Part shown: positions 8,233 to 16,901 of the stretch, piece after piece
How positions within the stretch are numbered: the first letter of the stretch is position 1
How the letters are laid out: every line of letters starts with the position of its first letter
DNA from: Actinoplanes philippinensis
Lineage (GTDB): Bacteria; Actinomycetota; Actinomycetes; Mycobacteriales; Micromonosporaceae
Assembly (NCBI RefSeq): GCF_900113015.1
Contig: NZ_FONV01000016.1
Span: 124,001-188,000 of the forward strand
Length of the DNA stretch: 64,000 bases
Reading direction: 5' to 3'
Position numbers and translations under genes: made by a program
Notes under the pieces: model-generated
Database searches by the model: none
The model's input: only the letters and a program-made list of their open reading frames with translations
Told to the model about the DNA's origin: nothing

Positions 8233-9363
8233 GTGGCCGTAGCGTTCATCAGTGCCGTCAACGTCAATCCGAGCAACGAGCTCAACCGGCTCGGCAGACC
8301 CGAGGTCGACCTGCCGTTCTTCATCCGGTACGTCAACGCCCTCGAGGACGCGGGCTTCGATTACACACTCTGCGCCTACGCGTCGGCCTTCCAGGACCAG
8401 TTCGCGGTGGCCAATCAGATCGTGGCCAGGAGCGAACGGGTCACCCCGATCGTCGCGCTGCGGCCCAACACCATGTACCCGACCGTCGCCGCCAAGGCCC
8501 TGGCAACGCTCGACCAGTTCGGTGGCGGCCGGGCCGTGGTGCACTTCATCTCCGGCGGCAACGACGCCGAACAGGCTCGCGAGGGCGACTACCTGACCAA
8601 ACAGCAGCGGTACGCGCGGACCGCCGAATACATCGACATCGTCCGTAAGGTCTGGACCGGCACCGAGCCGTTCAGCCACGAGGGCGAGTTCTACCGGTTC
8701 GACGACTTCGTCAGCACGGTCCGCCCGACCCGCGGCACCATTCCGGTGTCGGTGGGCGGTTCGTCGGCCGAGGCCTACCAGGTCGGCGGGTCCCGCGGGG
8801 ACATCTTCGGCCTCTGGGGCGAGCCGCTGGCGGACACCCGCGACCAGATCGACGCGGTGTACGAGCAGGCCGAGAAGGCGGGGCGCACGGACAAGCCGCG
8901 GATCTGGGTGACGTTCCGGCCGATCATCGCGGCCACTGAGGAACTGGCGTGGGAGAAGGCCCACCGGATTCTCGCCGCTCTGCGGCCCTTCGAGAAGCGG
9001 TTCCTCGGCGGCACGAACCCGCAGAACGTCGGTTCCCAGCGGCTTCTCGACATCGCCGGCCGTCAGGACGTGCACGACCGGGCCCTGTGGACCCCGACCG
9101 CCACCGCGACCGGTGCCGCCGGAGCCTCGACCGCCCTGGTCGGCACCCCGGAGACGGTCGCCGCCGCGATCCTCGACTACATCGACCTCGGCGCCGAACT
9201 GATCTCGATCCGCGGCTACGACAACCTCAACGACCTCATCGACTACGGACGTTTCCTGCTTCCGCTGGTCCGCCAGGAGCTGGCCCACCGGGACGCCACC
9301 GGGCAGCGCGGCACCCTCCAGGCCGACCATCCGGGAGCACTCGCAGACAGGACTGCCGCATGA
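8233..9363 (+). CDS. LLM-class FMN-dependent monooxygenase (SsuD-like) 1
   Basis: A 376-residue bacterial luciferase-like monooxygenase of the alkanesulfonate monooxygenase (SsuD) branch. Hallmarks are 'FDYTLCAYASAFQDQF', 'ERVTPIVALRPNTMYP', the FMN-phosphate loop 'FISGGNDAEQAREGDYL' and 'ARTAEYIDIVRKVWT'. With FMNH2 and O2 such enzymes oxidatively cleave C-S bonds in sulfonates or sulfones. The GTG start has GAGGGG about 10 nt upstream. Its stop overlaps the ATG of the next LLM gene by 4 nt. It is a close paralogue of that gene. Confidence 0.88.
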   Translation: MAVAFISAVNVNPSNELNRLGRPEVDLPFFIRYVNALEDAGFDYTLCAYASAFQDQFAVANQIVARSERVTPIVALRPNTMYPTVAAKALATLDQFGGGRAVVHFISGGNDAEQAREGDYLTKQQRYARTAEYIDIVRKVWTGTEPFSHEGEFYRFDDFVSTVRPTRGTIPVSVGGSSAEAYQVGGSRGDIFGLWGEPLADTRDQIDAVYEQAEKAGRTDKPRIWVTFRPIIAATEELAWEKAHRILAALRPFEKRFLGGTNPQNVGSQRLLDIAGRQDVHDRALWTPTATATGAAGASTALVGTPETVAAAILDYIDLGAELISIRGYDNLNDLIDYGRFLLPLVRQELAHRDATGQRGTLQADHPGALADRTAA

Positions 9364-10565
9364 GCACCTTCGACCCCGCCATTCCGGCCACCGCCTCGCC
9401 CGAGGTGGAGTTCATCAGCCTCTCGCACCTGAACCCGTCGACCGAGATCAACCCGGTCCCGTCGCGGGGCATCGACCTCAAGTACTTCCGCAGGTACGTG
9501 CGCTCCCTCGAAGAGGGCGGCTTCGATTACACGCTGCTGCCCTACGGCTCTAGCTCCGCCGACTCGTTCGTCACGGCCGGCGCGGTCGGTCAGCTCACCG
9601 AGCGGATCAGGCCGATCGTCGCTCTGCGGCCCAACACCACGCCGCCGACGGTGGCCGCGCAGAAACTCGCCACGCTGGACCAGCTCACCGAGGGCCGTGC
9701 GGTCGTGCACCTGATCTCCGGCGGCAGCGATGCCGAGCAGGCCCGGCAGGGCGACTACCTGCCCAAGAACCGCCGGTACGCCCGCACGTCGGAATACATC
9801 GACATCCTGCGTAAGTCGTGGACCTCCCCCGAGGCGTTCAGTCATGACGGCGAGTTCTACCGGTTCGACGAGTTCGGCCCCGGCTTCGCGCCGTACGACG
9901 GCCCGATCCCGATCTCGATCGGCGGCCAGTCCGACGAGGCGTTCGCGGTCGGTGGGGCCAAGGCCGACATCTTCAGCTTCTGGGGTGAGCCGCTCAGCGA
10001 CCTGCGCAGCGAGATCGACCGGGTCAACGCCATCGCGGCCACCGCAGGCCGGCCGAAGCCGCGGATCTGGGTGACGTTCCGCCCGATCATCGCGCAGACC
10101 GACGAACTGGCCTGGAAGAAGGCCCACGACTACGTCGACAGGATCGCCGAGACCTTCCGCCAGGGCGCGTACGGCCAGCAGCGGCATCGCCAGGCCGGGC
10201 CGCAGAACGTCGGCTCCCAGCGGGCGCTGGCCCACGCCGGAAAGGCCGAACTCTACGACCGGGCGCTCTGGACCCGGACCGCAGCGGTGACCAACGCGGC
10301 CGGCGCCTCCACTGCGCTCGTCGGTTCCCCGGAGACGGTCGCCGCCGCGATCCTCGACTACGTGGACCAGGGCGCGTCACTCGTCTCCATCCGCGGCTAC
10401 GACACCCTGGCCGACGCGGTCGACTACGGCCGCTACATCCTGCCGCTGGTCCGCCAGGAGATCGCCCACCGCAAGTCCACCGGGCAACGCGGCACCCTGC
10501 AGGCCGAGCACCTCGGCAACCACGCTCCCGAGTACGGCCGGTTCGCCGCGGCGGGACGACAGTGA
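9360..10565 (+). CDS. LLM-class FMN-dependent monooxygenase (SsuD-like) 2
   Basis: A 401-residue paralogue of the preceding gene. It shares 'GGFDYTLLPYGSSS', 'IRPIVALRPNTTPPTVAAQKLATLDQ', 'LISGGSDAEQARQGDYL' and the C-terminal block 'GAASTALVGSPETVAAAILDYVD'-like. The start is the ATG overlapping the previous stop (MSTFDPAI); a longer frame beginning at 8949 runs inside the upstream gene and is not used. Tandem SsuD-like paralogues may act on different chain lengths or form a heteromer; the sequence does not decide. The stop overlaps the following GTG start. Confidence 0.88.
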   Translation: MSTFDPAIPATASPEVEFISLSHLNPSTEINPVPSRGIDLKYFRRYVRSLEEGGFDYTLLPYGSSSADSFVTAGAVGQLTERIRPIVALRPNTTPPTVAAQKLATLDQLTEGRAVVHLISGGSDAEQARQGDYLPKNRRYARTSEYIDILRKSWTSPEAFSHDGEFYRFDEFGPGFAPYDGPIPISIGGQSDEAFAVGGAKADIFSFWGEPLSDLRSEIDRVNAIAATAGRPKPRIWVTFRPIIAQTDELAWKKAHDYVDRIAETFRQGAYGQQRHRQAGPQNVGSQRALAHAGKAELYDRALWTRTAAVTNAAGASTALVGSPETVAAAILDYVDQGASLVSIRGYDTLADAVDYGRYILPLVRQEIAHRKSTGQRGTLQAEHLGNHAPEYGRFAAAGRQ

Positions 10566-11704
10566 CCGCCCTCGACCTCTCCCCCGACGCGCTGGCCAAG
10601 GTCACCGCGGAGATCGCCGCCACGGCCGCCGAGTACGACCGCACCGGCGACCTGCCCTGGGCCGGCATCGAGGTGGCGCACCGGGCCGGGCTGCTCACCG
10701 CCACGGTCGGCACCCGGTACGGCGGCCCCGGCGCCGGCCCCCGCGACACCGCCCGGATCCTGACCGCGATCGGCGAGGGCGACGCGTCGGTCGGGCTGCT
10801 GGCCGCGAACTCGCTGAACACCCACGCCGCACAGGCCGCCTTCGGCACCTGGCCGGTCGCCGCCTACGAGGACCTGCTGCGCCGCTCGCAGGAGGGCCCG
10901 GCGCTGGTCAACGCGATCCGCGCGGAACCCGAGCTGGGTGCGCCGGCCCGGGGTGGCCTGCCGAAGACCACGGCGGTCCGCAACGGCGACGGCTGGCTGC
11001 TCAACGGCCGTAAAGCCTATGCGACAGGCGGTACCGGGCTTGCGTACCACGTGGTCTGGGCCGTGGAACCGGAGACCCAGCGCGTCGGGCACCTGATCGT
11101 CCCGGGTGACCTGCCCGGCATCACCTGGATCCCCACCTGGGATCACCTGGGACTGCGGGCGTCGAACACTCACGACGTGGTCTACCAGGACGTCCAGTTG
11201 CCGGCCGACGCGTTCTGCGAGATCCCCCGCCAGAGCGACGGCAGCTACCGTGACCCCGCCGCGGCGGCCGGACCTGGCAGTTTCGGTCATCCGGCGCTCT
11301 ATGTCGGGGTGGCCCGCGCCGCGAGGAGCGCCTTCGCCGCCTATGCCCGGGAGCGCGTGCCGGCCGCCCTCGGTAAGCCGATCGCACAGACCGAGCGGAT
11401 CCAGTCGGTGGCCGGCGAGATCGACCTGCAGATCGTGCAGGCCGAGACCCTGCTGCACGGGGCGTTGCTGCGCCTCGAAGCGGGTGACACCTCGATCCTG
11501 CCCGAGCTCTCCGCGATCAAGGTGGCGATCGGCCGCTCGGTGATCGCGGCGGCCCAGACCGCGGTGGCCGCGCTCGGCAACCCGGGTCTGTCCCGGCACC
11601 AGCCGCTCGAACGCCACCTGCGGGACGCGCTGTGCATCCGGGTGCATCCGCCGCAGGAGGACGCCGTGCTCCTCGCCGCGGGCCGACGGGTGCTCGGCGT
11701 CTGA
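10562..11704 (+). CDS. Acyl-CoA dehydrogenase-like oxidoreductase (SfnB/DszC-like sulfur acquisition)
   Basis: A 380-residue acyl-CoA dehydrogenase-fold flavoprotein. The N-terminal helical domain ('GLLTATVGTRYGG', 'GEGDASVGLLAANSLN'), the mid beta-domain ('GWLLNGRKAYATGG', 'DHLGLRASNTHDVVYQDV') and the C-terminal four-helix domain are all present. No obvious catalytic Glu of true acyl-CoA dehydrogenases is seen. The context of LLM monooxygenases points to the SfnB/DszC group, which use reduced flavin to oxygenate organosulfur compounds. The GTG start overlaps the previous gene. Confidence 0.8.
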   Translation: MTALDLSPDALAKVTAEIAATAAEYDRTGDLPWAGIEVAHRAGLLTATVGTRYGGPGAGPRDTARILTAIGEGDASVGLLAANSLNTHAAQAAFGTWPVAAYEDLLRRSQEGPALVNAIRAEPELGAPARGGLPKTTAVRNGDGWLLNGRKAYATGGTGLAYHVVWAVEPETQRVGHLIVPGDLPGITWIPTWDHLGLRASNTHDVVYQDVQLPADAFCEIPRQSDGSYRDPAAAAGPGSFGHPALYVGVARAARSAFAAYARERVPAALGKPIAQTERIQSVAGEIDLQIVQAETLLHGALLRLEAGDTSILPELSAIKVAIGRSVIAAAQTAVAALGNPGLSRHQPLERHLRDALCIRVHPPQEDAVLLAAGRRVLGV

Positions 11705-11758
11705 CCGTACCCCCGCGATCTTGATCTTGCCCTCCGCCCCTTCAGAAGGATCGAAATA

Positions 11759-13405
11759 ATGTCTGTTTCTCGGTTTCTCAGACCCATCGCCGTCGCGGTC
11801 ACCGCTTCACTTGCTCTGGCCGCCTGCGGCGGCGGAGAGGAAACCAGCGCCGCTTCGGGTACGCCGAAAGCCGGCGGCACCGTGAAGGTGTCGTTCTGGC
11901 CGGACAACCCGAACTTCTCCTGCATCGACCCGTTTCAGGTGTACTGGATCGAGCACCGGTCGATCATCCGCAACTTCGCGGACTCGCTGACCGATCAAGA
12001 TCCGGAGACCGGCAAGATCGTCCCCTGGCTCGCCTCGAAGTGGGAGATCAGCCCGGACGGCCTGACCTACACGTTCACGCTGCGTGACGGCGTCACGTTC
12101 AGCAACGGCAAGAAGGTGGACGCGCAGGCGGTCGCCGACAACGTCACCGGCTGGATCGAGACGGTCAAAGCCACCAACGGAGCCGCGTTCGGCGCCTCCT
12201 ACATCCAGGGCTTGACCGGCGCGACAGTGGTGGACCCGCTGACCGTCAAGCTGACCCTGAGCAAGCCGAACTCGTCGTTCCTGCAGGCCACGTCGACGAC
12301 GAACCTGGCCATCACCGACCCGGCCGAGTTCGCGCTCCCGGCGGCCGAACGGTGCACCGGCAAGGGCGTGATCGGTTCCGGACTGTTCGTCCTCGATCAC
12401 TACACGCCCAAGACCGAGACGGTCCTGACCAAGCGGGCCGGCTACAGCTGGGGCTCGGAGCTCTCCGAGAACAAAGGTGAAGCCCGCCTGGACAAGGTGA
12501 TCTTCAACTACGTGGCCGAGGACAGTGTCCGCACCGGCAACCTGACCAGCGGCGCCATCGACGTCGCCTGGCCGCGCAACCCGTTCTCGCCGCAGGACGA
12601 GACCCTGATCGAGAAGTCCGGCAAGAAGATCGAGGAACGGTCGCTGCCGGGTGTCTCCTACACCCTGTTCGCGAACACCACTGCGGGCCGGCCGCTCGCC
12701 GACAAGCAGGTCCGGCTGGCGCTGTCCAAAGCTCTCGACCGCGCCACCTACGCCAAGACCATCTACGGCGACGGCTACCCGGTGGTCAAGGGTGCGTACA
12801 ACTCGACCACTCCGTACTTCAAGAGCCAGGAGAGCAAGCTCGGGTACGACCCGGACGGCGCCGCCGAACTCCTCGACGCGGCCGGCTGGACCCTCGGCGC
12901 GGACGGGATCCGCGTCAAGGACGGCAAGCAGCTCACCGTCGACTACCCGCTGACCTCGTTCGTCGGCAACGCCGAACTGCTCCAGGCCCAGGCCAAGAAG
13001 GTCGGCATCAACCTGACCCTGCGCCAGCTCACCCCGGCCCAGCAGGCGACCTATCTGAACGAGGGCTCCTACGACCTGACCTCGACCTACTTCACCCGGG
13101 CCGACCCTGGCGCACTGCAGTTCATCCTCAACCCCGACGTGGCCAACTCGAAGGCGCTGGCCCGGCAGTCGTCCACGCCCGACGCCGTCGTCAAGGTCCA
13201 GGACCTGTTCGCCAAGGCGCTGCAGACCACCGACCAGAAACAGACCACGACCGCCTACGAGGACCTGCAGGACTTCCTGATCGACGAGGGCATCACCATC
13301 CCGCTCAACGAACGGGTACAGAAGGTGGGTCTCAGCGAGAAGGTGCACGGATTCGCCTTCACGTCGGAGAGCTTCCTCAAGCTCAACGACGTCTGGAAGG
13401 ACTGA
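11759..13405 (+). CDS. ABC transporter substrate-binding lipoprotein, family 5 (peptide/nickel/opine type)
   Basis: A 548-residue extracellular solute-binding protein of family 5. It has a signal peptide with lipobox LAAC (Cys about residue 22), then the family pattern 'VKVSFWPDNPNF', 'WEISPDGLTYTFTLRDGVTFSNGKKVDA', and 'VRLALSKALDRATYAKTIYGDGYPV'. It should sit on the outer membrane face and deliver substrate to the permeases encoded next. AAGGA precedes the ATG. A strong 30-bp palindrome separates it from the permease gene, which would raise its level over the membrane parts. The neighbours suggest an organosulfur peptide or amino-acid derivative as ligand; this is not shown by sequence. 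Confidence 0.9.
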   Translation: MSVSRFLRPIAVAVTASLALAACGGGEETSAASGTPKAGGTVKVSFWPDNPNFSCIDPFQVYWIEHRSIIRNFADSLTDQDPETGKIVPWLASKWEISPDGLTYTFTLRDGVTFSNGKKVDAQAVADNVTGWIETVKATNGAAFGASYIQGLTGATVVDPLTVKLTLSKPNSSFLQATSTTNLAITDPAEFALPAAERCTGKGVIGSGLFVLDHYTPKTETVLTKRAGYSWGSELSENKGEARLDKVIFNYVAEDSVRTGNLTSGAIDVAWPRNPFSPQDETLIEKSGKKIEERSLPGVSYTLFANTTAGRPLADKQVRLALSKALDRATYAKTIYGDGYPVVKGAYNSTTPYFKSQESKLGYDPDGAAELLDAAGWTLGADGIRVKDGKQLTVDYPLTSFVGNAELLQAQAKKVGINLTLRQLTPAQQATYLNEGSYDLTSTYFTRADPGALQFILNPDVANSKALARQSSTPDAVVKVQDLFAKALQTTDQKQTTTAYEDLQDFLIDEGITIPLNERVQKVGLSEKVHGFAFTSESFLKLNDVWKD

Positions 13406-13412
13406 CGTCGTG

Positions 13413-13442
13413 GGCCGGGCCGTCCACGTGGACGGCCCGGCC
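13413..13442 (+). terminator. Perfect 30-bp palindrome, intra-operon attenuator/terminator
   Basis: A perfect palindrome centred on CACGTG with 15-bp arms begins 7 bp after the binding-protein stop and is followed by TTT. It lies between the binding-protein and permease genes, where partial terminators often set the ratio of binding protein to membrane components. Confidence 0.7.
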
Positions 13443-13459
13443 TTTGCGAAAGGTTGCCG

Positions 13460-14434
13460 ATGACCAGATATGTAGTGGGTCGAGTCCTTCAGGCCGTCGT
13501 CGTCCTCTGGGCCGCTTACACCCTCACCTTCGCGATTCTCTACCTGCTGCCCAGCGACCCGATGGAACTCCAGCTGGCCGCCGCCGGGCTGCAACTGGAT
13601 TCCCTGACCCCCGAGCAACTCGCCGCGGGCAAGGCGCAGTTCGGGCTCGACCAGTCGATCGCGGCGCAGTACTGGCACCACCTGTGGGCCGCGCTGCACG
13701 GCGACTTCGGCATCTCGCTGACCCAGCAGACGCCGGTCACCGACCTGATCGGCCAGCGGATCGGCAAGACTCTGTTGCTCAGCGTCAGCGCGGCGACCGT
13801 GGCACTGCTGGCCGGGTCGGCGCTGGCCTACCTCGCGACGTTCGCCCGCTGGAACCCGCTGCGCACCTTCCTCACCCGGCTGCCGGCTCTGGGCGCGTCG
13901 TTCCCGCAGTTCTTCATCGCGCTGTTCCTGATCCAGTTCTTCTCCTTCCAGCTCGGCTGGCTTCCGGCCACCGGCAGCGAGGGCCCGTCGTCGCTGGTCA
14001 TGCCGGTGCTGACGATCTCCGTGCTGAACTCGTCGATCCTCGCCCAGGTGCTCATCAAGAGCTTCGACGAGACACTGTCCCAGCCGTACATCACCACGGC
14101 CCGGGCCAAGGGCCTGTCCCGCTCGGCCGTGCACCTGCGCCACGCGTTCCGCAACGCGGTGCTGCCCGCCATGACGATCCTCGGCGTGATCGTCGGCCTC
14201 ACCGTGACCAGCTCGATCGTCGTCGAAACCGTCTTCACCCGCGAAGGGGTCGGCAAGCTCGCCCAGGAGGCGGTGCTGTCCCAGGACGTACCCGTGGTGC
14301 TGGCCGTCGTCACCATCGCAGCCGCCCTGTTCGTGACCGTCAACCTGATCGTCGACCTGCTCTATCCGCTGCTCGACCCGCGCATCTCGCACACCCGGAC
14401 CCGCATCGACCCCGAAGTGGTGACCGCCGTATGA
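13460..14434 (+). CDS. ABC transporter permease 1 (DppB/OppB type)
   Basis: A 324-residue inner-membrane permease. The N-terminal 'YVVGRVLQAVVVLW' helix, the 'QYWHHLWAALHGDFGISL' loop and the cytoplasmic EAA-like loop 'YITTARAKGLSRSAVHLRHAFRNAVLP' are typical of DppB-type subunits, with about six helices. The ATG preceded by AAAGG was preferred over the in-frame TTG six bases upstream. The stop overlaps the next permease ATG by 4 nt. Confidence 0.92.
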   Translation: MTRYVVGRVLQAVVVLWAAYTLTFAILYLLPSDPMELQLAAAGLQLDSLTPEQLAAGKAQFGLDQSIAAQYWHHLWAALHGDFGISLTQQTPVTDLIGQRIGKTLLLSVSAATVALLAGSALAYLATFARWNPLRTFLTRLPALGASFPQFFIALFLIQFFSFQLGWLPATGSEGPSSLVMPVLTISVLNSSILAQVLIKSFDETLSQPYITTARAKGLSRSAVHLRHAFRNAVLPAMTILGVIVGLTVTSSIVVETVFTREGVGKLAQEAVLSQDVPVVLAVVTIAAALFVTVNLIVDLLYPLLDPRISHTRTRIDPEVVTAV

Positions 14435-15297
14435 CCGCCGCTGTTCTTCCCGACGTTCTGGTCACCAGCAGGCGTGCCGGGCTCTTCACCACCGCGCACC
14501 AGCTGATCCGTAAGCCGGCCTTCCTCATCGCGGTCGTCTACGTGCTCTTCGTGATCGTCTCCGCGTTCGCCCCCACGCTGTTCACCTCGTGGGAGCCGTA
14601 CGACACCTACCCCGAACAGGCGATGCTGCCGCCCGGCGCGGACCACCTGTTCGGCACCGACGTCTACGGCCGTGACCTGTGGACCCGGGTCCTCTACGGC
14701 TCCCCGCTGACCATCAAGGCGACGCTGCTGGCGCTGACCATCGCAGCGATCGCCGGCCTGACGATCGGCATCGTGTCCGGCTTCTTCGGCGGCCGGCTCG
14801 ACGCGATCCTGATGCGTATCGTCGACGTGCTGCTCGCCATCCCCGGCCTGCTGCTCGCCCTGTCGATCGTCACCGCCCTCGGCTACGGCACCCTTCCGGT
14901 GGCCGTCGCCGTCGGCATCGGCATCGTCCCCGGCTTCGCCCGCACCACCCGCGCCGAAGTGCTCCGGGTCAAGACGCTGCCGTACGTGGAGGCGGCCCGC
15001 GCGGGCGGCGCCTCCTGGACCCGGGTGCTGCTGCGACACATCCTGCCGAACTCGTGGGGCCCGGTCGCGGTGCTCACCGTCCTCGACGCGGGCGTGGCGA
15101 TCCTGGCGATCGCGTCGCTGAGCTTCCTTGGCTTCGGCGCCGCCCCACCGGCCGCCGAATGGGGCACGCTGATCTCCGACGGCCGCAACTACCTGGTCAC
15201 CTCGTGGTGGCTGAGCCTGCTGCCCGGCCTGTTCGTGGCGATCCTGGTGCTGAGCCTCAACCACATCTCCAAAACGCTGCAGGAGCTGACCCGATGA
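14431..15297 (+). CDS. ABC transporter permease 2 (DppC/OppC type)
   Basis: A 288-residue partner permease. The N-terminal helix 'IAVVYVLFVIVSAFAPTLF' is followed by the DppC hallmark 'HLFGTDVYGRDLWTRVLYG' and the EAA loop 'LPYVEAARAGGASWTRVLLRHILPN', with about six helices. Translation is coupled by 4-nt overlaps to both neighbours. With permease 1 it forms the translocation channel of the importer. Confidence 0.92.
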   Translation: MTAAVLPDVLVTSRRAGLFTTAHQLIRKPAFLIAVVYVLFVIVSAFAPTLFTSWEPYDTYPEQAMLPPGADHLFGTDVYGRDLWTRVLYGSPLTIKATLLALTIAAIAGLTIGIVSGFFGGRLDAILMRIVDVLLAIPGLLLALSIVTALGYGTLPVAVAVGIGIVPGFARTTRAEVLRVKTLPYVEAARAGGASWTRVLLRHILPNSWGPVAVLTVLDAGVAILAIASLSFLGFGAAPPAAEWGTLISDGRNYLVTSWWLSLLPGLFVAILVLSLNHISKTLQELTR

Positions 15298-16901
15298 GCC
15301 TGGTCGACATCAAGGGACTCGACGTCGGCTACCTCCGGCACCGCACGATCACACCCGCCGTCATCGGGCTCGACCTGACCGTCGGCGCGTCCGAGGTGGT
15401 CGCCATCGTCGGTGAGTCCGGCTCCGGCAAGACCACCACCGCCAACGCCATCATCGGCCTGCTCCCGGCGAACGGCCGGATCACCGCGGGGTCGGCGATC
15501 GTCGACGGCATCGAGACGGCCGGCGCCCGCGAGCGCACCCTGCGCCGGTTGCGCGGATCGGTGGTCGGGCTGATCCCGCAGGACCCGATGGTCGGCCTCA
15601 ACCCGACCAAACGGATCGGCGCCCAGGTGGCCGAGGCGATCAAACTCCGCGGCGGTACGGACGACGCGCTCGACTTCCTGTCCGAGGCCGGCGTGCCCGA
15701 CCCGCAGCTGCGAGCCCGCCAGTATCCGCACGAGCTGTCCGGCGGCCTGCGCCAGCGGGCCCTGATCGCCATCGCGCTGGCCGGCAAGCCGAAACTGCTG
15801 ATCGCCGATGAACCGACCAGCGCCCTCGACGTCACCGTACAGAAACGGATTCTCGACCACCTCAGTGGCCTGGTCCGCGAGCAGGGCATCTCGCTGCTGA
15901 TCATCACGCACGATCTGGCCGTGGCAGCCGACCGCGCGGACCGGGTCGTCGTGATGCAGGGCGGCCGCAAAGTCGAGGAGGGCGATCCGGCCACGATCCT
16001 CTCCTCGCCCCGGGACCAGTACACCAGGAAATTGATCGCGGCCGCGCCCCGCCTCGCTCACTCCGGGCGGGTGGTTCCCCGGTTCGACGTACGCGGGGAG
16101 GATGTTCCTGATGCGGTCCTGACGCTCACCGACGTGAGCAAGACGTTCTCGGTCAGCGACACGCGGCGCGGCCGGCGCGGTTTCAACGCTCTCGACAAGG
16201 TCAGCGTGCAGGTGCCGCGTGGCCGGACGCACGCCCTGGTCGGCGAGTCGGGCTGCGGGAAGACCACCACTCTGCGGATCGCGCTCGGCCTCGAATCGGC
16301 GACCAGCGGATCAGTGGTCCTGGACGGCACCGAGATCAGCGGCCTGTCGTGGAACCAGGTCCGGCCGTTGCGCCGCAAGGCCCAGCTAGTGCACCAGGAC
16401 CCGTTCGCCACCCTCGACCCGAGGTTCACCATCGAGCAGTCGATCGTCGAACCGCTGGTGTCGTTCCGGATCGGTGACCGACGGTCCCGCAAGGCCCGCG
16501 CCCGGGAACTGCTCGACCAGGTGGCGCTACCGGCCTCCTACCTGGACCGGCTGCCCCGTGAGCTCTCCGGCGGACAGCGGCAACGGGTCGCCATCGCCCG
16601 CGCGCTGGCGCTGGAGCCGGACCTGCTCATGCTCGACGAACCCGTGTCGGCGCTCGACGTCCTGGTCCAGGAGCAGATCCTGCAGCTGCTGGCCGACCTG
16701 CAGAAGAACCTCGGCCTGTCGTACCTGTTCGTCTCCCACGACCTGTCCGTGGTCGCCGAGATCTCCCACACGGTCTCGGTGATGAGCGAGGGCAGGGTGG
16801 TCGAGGAAGGGCCGGTCGCCGAGGTGTTCACCAATCCCCGCAGCGAATACACCCGGGAACTCATCGACGCGATCCCGGGACGCCGTGCCGACGCTGCCTG
16901 A
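15294..16901 (+). CDS. ABC transporter ATPase with two fused nucleotide-binding domains (DppD-DppF type)
   Basis: A 535-residue cytoplasmic protein with two complete ABC domains. Domain 1 has Walker A GESGSGKTT near residue 40, signature LSGGLRQR and Walker B 'LLIADEPTSALD'. Domain 2 (from about residue 275) has GESGCGKTT, LSGGQRQR and 'LLMLDEPVSALD'. Fusion of the two oligopeptide-transporter ATPases is common in actinobacteria. All catalytic motifs look intact. It overlaps the permease gene by 4 nt and its 3' end overlaps the next transporter gene by 17 nt. Confidence 0.92.
   Translation: MSLVDIKGLDVGYLRHRTITPAVIGLDLTVGASEVVAIVGESGSGKTTTANAIIGLLPANGRITAGSAIVDGIETAGARERTLRRLRGSVVGLIPQDPMVGLNPTKRIGAQVAEAIKLRGGTDDALDFLSEAGVPDPQLRARQYPHELSGGLRQRALIAIALAGKPKLLIADEPTSALDVTVQKRILDHLSGLVREQGISLLIITHDLAVAADRADRVVVMQGGRKVEEGDPATILSSPRDQYTRKLIAAAPRLAHSGRVVPRFDVRGEDVPDAVLTLTDVSKTFSVSDTRRGRRGFNALDKVSVQVPRGRTHALVGESGCGKTTTLRIALGLESATSGSVVLDGTEISGLSWNQVRPLRRKAQLVHQDPFATLDPRFTIEQSIVEPLVSFRIGDRRSRKARARELLDQVALPASYLDRLPRELSGGQRQRVAIARALALEPDLLMLDEPVSALDVLVQEQILQLLADLQKNLGLSYLFVSHDLSVVAEISHTVSVMSEGRVVEEGPVAEVFTNPRSEYTRELIDAIPGRRADAA

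Noticed and set aside
11807..14392. An 861-codon open frame on the minus strand
   Set aside because: It runs antisense to the family-5 binding protein and the first permease, which have clear domains. High-GC coding regions commonly leave a second long open frame; its Asp/Gly/Arg-rich composition fits a shadow.
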